Made by a program: the position numbers and the translations under genes. From NCBI GenBank assembly GCA_014904845.1, contig MU119206.1, forward strand, positions 372,001-436,000: a stretch of DNA of 64,000 nucleotides, written 5' to 3'. The DNA comes from Acephala macrosclerotiorum. Its lineage: Eukaryota > Ascomycota > Leotiomycetes > Helotiales > Mollisiaceae. The notes under the pieces are model-generated. The model did not search any database, had not been told where the DNA came from, and saw nothing but the letters and a program-made list of their open reading frames with translations. This document shows, in pieces, positions 59,320 through 64,000 of this stretch; the stretch's first letter is position 1, and each line of letters starts with the position of its first letter.

Positions 59320-59500
59320 CATATCTATAAGTGTGCGAGGATGATCTGGGACATCGAGGGTGATGGATTTCGAGGATTAAGAAACGACCGATGAAATATG
59401 ATCGTAAGATCAGGCCAAATTGGCAGAATGCAATACAGAATCTCAGCCCCTTTCCTAGGAACTCTTGCGAATTATGGGCATTGCACACAGGCACTTGTGA
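59320..59500 (+). repeat. Duplicated copy of the aldehyde dehydrogenase 3' flank
   Basis: Shares an ordered series of segments with 52520-52680: GGATGATCTGGGACAT, then GAGGATT, then a GATC-rich part with AGATCAGGCCAAA, then CCCTTT-CTAGG, then GGGCATTG. Spacing is similar and identity moderate. Coding sequence of the dehydrogenase itself is not visible here, so only the flank or a decayed copy remains. Confidence 0.6.
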
Positions 59501-59685
59501 ATTCTTCTCTCTTGGAAGAGCCTCATCCTAGGCACGCGAACGCGGAAGCTAAGCACTTCGGCCCCAAACCTGCGGAAAAAGTAGCGCATACTGAAATGAT
59601 GGTACCAACGTTAACATCAGGGTTTTGGGGTCTTGAACTTTCAAGTCTCTACGAATAAAACATAAGCGCAGGACAAAAACCAACA

Positions 59686-59976
59686 ATGAAGAACGAATCT
59701 CTGATCGACGCCGTCGACTTCGCCGAGACAGGAAGCGACGAGCATGTCTGCACTTGCCAAGTATGGCACTTCCCTTCCTTCCTCCAAATCATGTCTAACC
59801 TCAACACTGAGCACGAGTCAAAAGCACTTTCCAAATCACAATCACTAGCTCCTTGGCCCACCAAAGTCCATGGCCTCCGTCTCCGCATCCAAACCATATG
59901 CAACGAACCCTTCACCACCGGCCGCGCCATCTTCCTCGTCGGTAGCACAGCAATCGTGACTTACATTATCTGCTGA
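59686..59976 (+). CDS. Small membrane protein, possibly a diverged family member 4
   Basis: ATG-started frame of 96 aa (MKNESLIDAVDFAETGSDEH) ending in a hydrophobic helix introduced by NEPFTTGRAIFLVG, similar to NEPFSVTDAFVF in the relic at 54.2 kb. A frame-neutral 51-nt intron (from GTATGG after 59760 to CTGAG, with CTAAC inside) is possible and would remove an odd aromatic segment. Function unknown. Confidence 0.4.
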   Translation: MKNESLIDAVDFAETGSDEHVCTCQVWHFPSFLQIMSNLNTEHESKALSKSQSLAPWPTKVHGLRLRIQTICNEPFTTGRAIFLVGSTAIVTYIIC

Positions 59977-61203
59977 AATTCTTCTTTTAAAGGGATGGAG
60001 CGACTGGTACAGTCTAAATTGATGGCAAGTAAGAGTGTAGAGGGGATTGGAAGGGAGGTCGCGAAGCTGGTGTTTCAGGGGAAGAAGGGTGGTGGTAGTG
60101 GTGACTTAATGTCTGGTGATTAAGATGAAGGAGAATGCATGGGGAGAACGGTAGACAGATGCTAGGGGAATATCTCAACTCAATTCAAACACAAGGATTT
60201 TGCGCCTAAAGGGGAAATCAGCTTCGTAGCATGAATTTGACTCAACCTCGTGCATGAACTGGTCTGCATACGGTCGACTAGACTTATGCATCGCCATCTT
60301 CCGGACCCTAAATTCAAAATTTCAGACCGGGAACGCTTTGCAGGCAGAATACGATGTGTGACAAAAACACAACACGATCATCATCACAAACCAAAAATTC
60401 AAGCACGCAAACCTTGAAGCTGCCAAGCTCATCCCCCACCTGCCCATTACGGAAACTACCCCTCACACGTGATGGAAAGATATTCTTTCATGTGATCGGC
60501 ATCCCCTCCTTTCCAACCGCAGCTACGGCAGAGCAGTTCATTCAAAAAAGAGGGAATAAAAGGGCACCAGGAGGAGACCGCTAAACACCTAGAAAGCCAC
60601 TGAGGCGCAGCAAATCAAGTTGACAGCACTTGCCATTCCGTTCTCTTCCCAAGTTCCCATCAACTAACAGTACTTGCGCGACGCTATCACTTCGGTACAT
60701 ACTTTAAACACCAAGGAGTTAACTAGCTACAGGAGAACCGGAGATGCAAGCTAGCAAAAATACGGGTCATTAAGTGGTATATATTCATAAACTGAATACC
60801 TTTCCACCCATATCCTCCCGTATATATAGATAGTAGAGCAGCAATGCCGAGATTCATCTAGCATTATGCATTAACCCGTTGCATATCATTGCGATTCGTG
60901 AACATGAGTTGATATCCAGCCGTCCAGCGCCTGACCCAAAACCCGCCAGTGTATGTCCAATTCCCAAGACCGAGATTTGAAAACCCGGAGATGTCTTTCC
61001 TTCATGATTGTTTGATTCCCATTTTGTGAAAATGTCCCCTCCCTGCCCAGCCGGCCCAGATTCCTGATATTGATGTCAAAAAATGATGTGATGTGATAAT
61101 AATGCGTGTGAACATTGTGACCTCGTCTCTTCATCGCTCTCGTCTCCTCTCATGCAACCAAACTCAATTCGTGAACTCATCTCTCGCATCCCGTCCGAGT
61201 AAC
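59977..61203. other. Intergenic, no gene recognised
   Basis: 1.2 kb downstream of the Zn2Cys6 regulator (minus) and of the small membrane-protein region. Only short frames without motifs. Confidence 0.45.
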
Positions 61204-63849
61204 TCAAACCATAATCCACTCCCCCTCACTCCCCTCCATAAACCTCGTCCACCTAAACGGCACTCCAAAAGCACCACCACCTCTACTCTCCGGCCCCCCA
61301 TCCTCTTTCTCCTTCCACAACTTCTCGAGAACCTCCAACCCGGCAAGATTATTCAAATACCCACTTCTTCCCATAATCTCTCGGCATTTCGTCCTCACGA
61401 TGCTTTGTTGTAACTCATTCACACACTCACTTCCACTGATGAATAATGGCCACAACAGGAACTTTTCGCAGCCGCTACCTTGTTCTAGCGAGGTTACGTA
61501 GAATAGCACTTGTGAGACTAGGTTTTGGAAGTTGAGGTGAGAGGAAGGGAGGTTGGGGCAGGCGAGGCGTTCGGTGTAGAGGAGGGCGGCGTAGCGGAAG
61601 GCTTCGGAGATGTATCCAAAATCTCTGAGTTGGGTAGGAGATGGTGCGACGGGGAGGGTAGCTACAAGACGAGAAGGATCGAATTCCCATTCTTGTAGTG
61701 ATAGTCGAGCGGCTTTCCATTCCGTCCAGAAGGTAGTGCTAAGGTCATCATGAGAAGTCGGGGATGCTAGTTGTGGGAAAGAAGCTTCGTCGTCGAGAGT
61801 AGATGCGAATCCATTTCCATCGAAGTTGTGCGCGTGAAGGTTGTAGAAGTCAACTAGAGCTTGCCCGGCGAGACCAGGCCGGGGTCGAGGTGGTGCTGGG
61901 CGACGGACGGGGCTGATGGGGGAAGACATAGGGTCCAGGACTGGTCGATGTTGGCAAAGCATATTCAAGCGACCAAGCTTGCCGATCGTCTTGAAGAGGA
62001 TAGAATCGCAGCCGGCAAGGTTCTCGAGAGCGTGGTTGGGATTCGATGGGTTGGCGACCATTTCCAAGTAGCCACCTCGGAGCTGTGCTTCTCGGTCGTT
62101 GATACTGGCAGCGATGCCATCGAAGTATGTGAATAGAGTCTCCATCCATCCCCAGTTGCCGGATTCAACACCAGAATCCCGCATGCCGAGAATCTTCTTC
62201 ACTCCTGCGAACTGTGTTCGGAATTGTGCGACACCAGATTCGCACATACGGTAATGACATAGAATGAACAAAGTAGCAAGAACACAATCATGTCGAGCTT
62301 TGCTTGGATAGCTCAACTGTTGGTTGAGGAGGTGAACAGCCAATGCCCGGTGCTGATACTCTTCTTGAAGAGAAGAGTCTGTAGGCTGAGATTCAGGTGA
62401 CATTGGATAATTCGAAGTCCTCCGAGAAGAAACAGGTCGGAAGGTACCGCCATTGATTCGGTCTTGGAATTCCAGCTCCAAGGGTTGACGCCAATGATCT
62501 TGTCCTAGGGATTGTTTCCGTTTCATGCGAAGGTTGCATGCTGCCAAGGCGCAAATGGCATGCTGTAAGCTTTTACTCGACGAAGCAAGGCTCAGAATAT
62601 GCTCCCGATATGGATTACTCGGACTGTCGATAACGACTACTGAAGGACAGATGATCTTCTCGTAGTAGTCAAGGAAAAAGGAAACTCGTGGTGATATTTC
62701 GGATGTGAATGATGACGACATCGGGTCTGCGCCGGTCATGTGGAAATTGTCCGTATCTGAAGCAGCTTGCGATGCCGTATCATCTTCGTTGATTGATGTC
62801 CATCCCAAGTGGCTTGATCGAGCGCTGGTAGCATACATCTCCATGTCGTTGCCGCCTCTAGATACCCCTGTAAATGTTAGTAAATGCACGTATTTTGGCT
62901 GAATGAACTTACCCAATACGTCATCATCATAGAAAAGTTCGTTTACAGATGGCGAATGTTGTTGTTGGCGGCTTTCAGACATATCGTATGTATTCTGATG
63001 AGAACTGATGCTGGAGCTGATTTCTGACTGCGCGTAGTAGTTGTCGGGGCAGGAGGTAGGACCACGTGAATCTGGAATGAGACCTGGGACGGGACTGTCT
63101 GCATTTGAAGTTTGGGAAGAGTAGCTATTGTACATTGGAAGAGGGCTGTGCAGATACGGAACTTCTTCAGGGAAAGACTGGCTGATGGGGGATGCGTAGT
63201 CGCTCTCGGCGTAGTTGCTCATGGAGTCGATAGAACTTGAAAGTCCCAAGCCTTCATTTCTGCCAATGCTGAGAGTGTGAAGCCGATGCAATTGTGGGAG
63301 CTGTCTTTGGTGGTTCATCGCATCTTGGTGATAGTCTTGTAGAGGATAGTCGTGGGTGACAGCCATATTCCACTCCGGCATCTGCATCGACGGGGCAACT
63401 CCATTGGGTGCCATATTGACGAAGTCATAGGTTGTAAAGGGATTCGCAGACAGAGGACCATTCATAATTTCCGACTTGATCTTGACATTTTCATCGTTAC
63501 TTTCGTGCGTTCGTGGTATGGTTGAGGCTGCTCGTGGTCGATTGGCTGGAGGACTTTTGGGCGCAGGAGCAGATCTCGCAACCGGAAGGGAAAGTCCCCG
63601 GAGTTTTCCTCGACTTGCGACCCCAACTCCCCAAGTCAATTGGGTTTTGTATCCTGAACATTCCTTCCCTACTTCCAGGCATTGCGAACAGTATGGTCGT
63701 CGTCGGTCGCATTTGACGCTTCTCTTTGTGCAAGCGAAGCAGTCGTCCGAGGCACCGCTAGCTGGTGCCCTTCGACGTCGCTTGCGCTGCGGTACTGTCG
63801 GCGGGTCCGAAGAACACGAAGAAGGAGGACATGCGACTGGTAAAGTCAT
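61204..63849 (-). CDS. Zn2Cys6 transcription factor with fungal-specific domain
   Basis: ATG at 63849. One 45-nt intron (62912-62868, donor GTAAGT, branch ACTAAC, acceptor TTTACAG) leaves the frame unchanged; removing it gives 866 aa and joins YDDDVLG to VSRGGNDM. Basic stretch QRKRRRR (21-27) is a likely nuclear signal. The binuclear zinc cluster has cysteines at 37, 40, 47, 54, 57 and 64 (CFACTKRSVKCDRRRPYCSQ...), followed by a well-conserved linker TQLTWGVGVASRGKLRGLSL. The C-terminal half matches the fungal transcription factor domain of the PF11951 type (SFFLDYYEKIICPSVVVID, SLQHAICALAACNLRMKR). Similar proteins occur across ascomycetes (Moc3-like in fission yeast), but I cannot name the ortholog. 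Confidence 0.9.
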   Translation of the reverse strand: MTLPVACPPSSCSSDPPTVPQRKRRRRAPASGASDDCFACTKRSVKCDRRRPYCSQCLEVGKECSGYKTQLTWGVGVASRGKLRGLSLPVARSAPAPKSPPANRPRAASTIPRTHESNDENVKIKSEIMNGPLSANPFTTYDFVNMAPNGVAPSMQMPEWNMAVTHDYPLQDYHQDAMNHQRQLPQLHRLHTLSIGRNEGLGLSSSIDSMSNYAESDYASPISQSFPEEVPYLHSPLPMYNSYSSQTSNADSPVPGLIPDSRGPTSCPDNYYAQSEISSSISSHQNTYDMSESRQQQHSPSVNELFYDDDVLGKFIQPKYVHLLTFTGVSRGGNDMEMYATSARSSHLGWTSINEDDTASQAASDTDNFHMTGADPMSSSFTSEISPRVSFFLDYYEKIICPSVVVIDSPSNPYREHILSLASSSKSLQHAICALAACNLRMKRKQSLGQDHWRQPLELEFQDRINGGTFRPVSSRRTSNYPMSPESQPTDSSLQEEYQHRALAVHLLNQQLSYPSKARHDCVLATLFILCHYRMCESGVAQFRTQFAGVKKILGMRDSGVESGNWGWMETLFTYFDGIAASINDREAQLRGGYLEMVANPSNPNHALENLAGCDSILFKTIGKLGRLNMLCQHRPVLDPMSSPISPVRRPAPPRPRPGLAGQALVDFYNLHAHNFDGNGFASTLDDEASFPQLASPTSHDDLSTTFWTEWKAARLSLQEWEFDPSRLVATLPVAPSPTQLRDFGYISEAFRYAALLYTERLACPNLPSSHLNFQNLVSQVLFYVTSLEQGSGCEKFLLWPLFISGSECVNELQQSIVRTKCREIMGRSGYLNNLAGLEVLEKLWKEKEDGGPESRGGGAFGVPFRWTRFMEGSEGEWIMV

Positions 63850-64000
63850 GATGAAGAAGAGAATAAAGTAGAAAAGTTCGAAGTGTTAACGCAGAGTCAT
63901 TGATTACATTGAAGCAACCTAGGTGGAGGAAGACGAAGGAGGAAACACTCGTGGGCCAGACCTGGATGTGGGTTGTGGAAGTGCGGGCAAGGGAATCAGT
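63850..64000. promoter_or_regulatory. Upstream region of the Zn2Cys6 regulator
   Basis: The last 151 bases should hold the 5' leader and part of the promoter of the minus-strand regulator. No specific site recognised. Confidence 0.3.

Noticed and set aside
1..64000. CRISPR arrays, bacterial operons, insertion sequences, or a full biosynthetic cluster
   Set aside because: No regularly spaced repeats, no bacterial gene organisation, and no polyketide or peptide synthase modules were seen.

Overview
The window is nuclear DNA of a filamentous ascomycete (Pezizomycotina). The evidence is the gene architecture: short introns, mostly 45-57 nt, with GT-AG ends and CTAAC/CTGAC branch sites a few bases before the acceptor; a fungal gene set (RIX1, YPP1/Rhf1-type TPR protein, Zn2Cys6 and bZIP regulators, a CBM18-bearing chitin deacetylase, vanillyl-alcohol-oxidase-type flavoenzyme); and no operons. 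A helotialean (Leotiomycetes) origin is my guess from the look of the proteins and is not proven. All splice sites were chosen by eye, requiring that frames join and family motifs continue. In most multi-exon models the summed exon lengths are an exact multiple of three.

Layout. 1-4.5 kb: 3' part of the spliceosomal helicase Aquarius. 5.6-8.0 kb: RING-between-RING ubiquitin ligase. 9.1-11.0 kb: chitin deacetylase with three chitin-binding modules, a 21-nt microexon and an in-frame stop before its C-terminal part. 11.9-13.5 kb: NIPA-type magnesium transporter with eight exons. 15.8-17.2 kb: protein with an integrase-type H2C2 zinc finger. 18.7-19.2 kb: small coiled-coil protein. 19.8-22.1 kb: RIX1. 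23.2-27.1 kb: TPR protein. 28.2-34.4 kb: a mini-cluster with a VAO-type oxidase and an FAD monooxygenase divergent from a shared promoter, plus a Zn2Cys6 regulator broken by three single-base shifts. 34.7-35.2 kb: a TA-flanked MITE. 37.9-39.9 kb: SMP-30/gluconolactonase-like protein with an unusually long intron. 40-47 kb: gene-poor. 47.6-49.4 kb: bZIP factor preceded by upstream ORFs. 50.7-52.5 kb: aldehyde dehydrogenase with a presequence and a second in-frame start. 52.5-61 kb: gene-poor accessory stretch with copies of a small membrane-protein gene, a hAT-like MITE and a duplicated piece of the aldehyde dehydrogenase 3' flank. 61.2-63.8 kb: large Zn2Cys6 regulator.

The housekeeping genes (Aquarius, RIX1, TPR protein, NIPA, RBR ligase) lie in the left 27 kb. 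The right 37 kb is looser, with a catabolic mini-cluster, mobile-element remnants and decaying genes. Functionally the VAO-type oxidase, FAD monooxygenase and broken regulator look like an aromatic-compound catabolic unit. The aldehyde dehydrogenase and SMP-30 protein lie 8-20 kb away, so a link to that unit is only conjecture.
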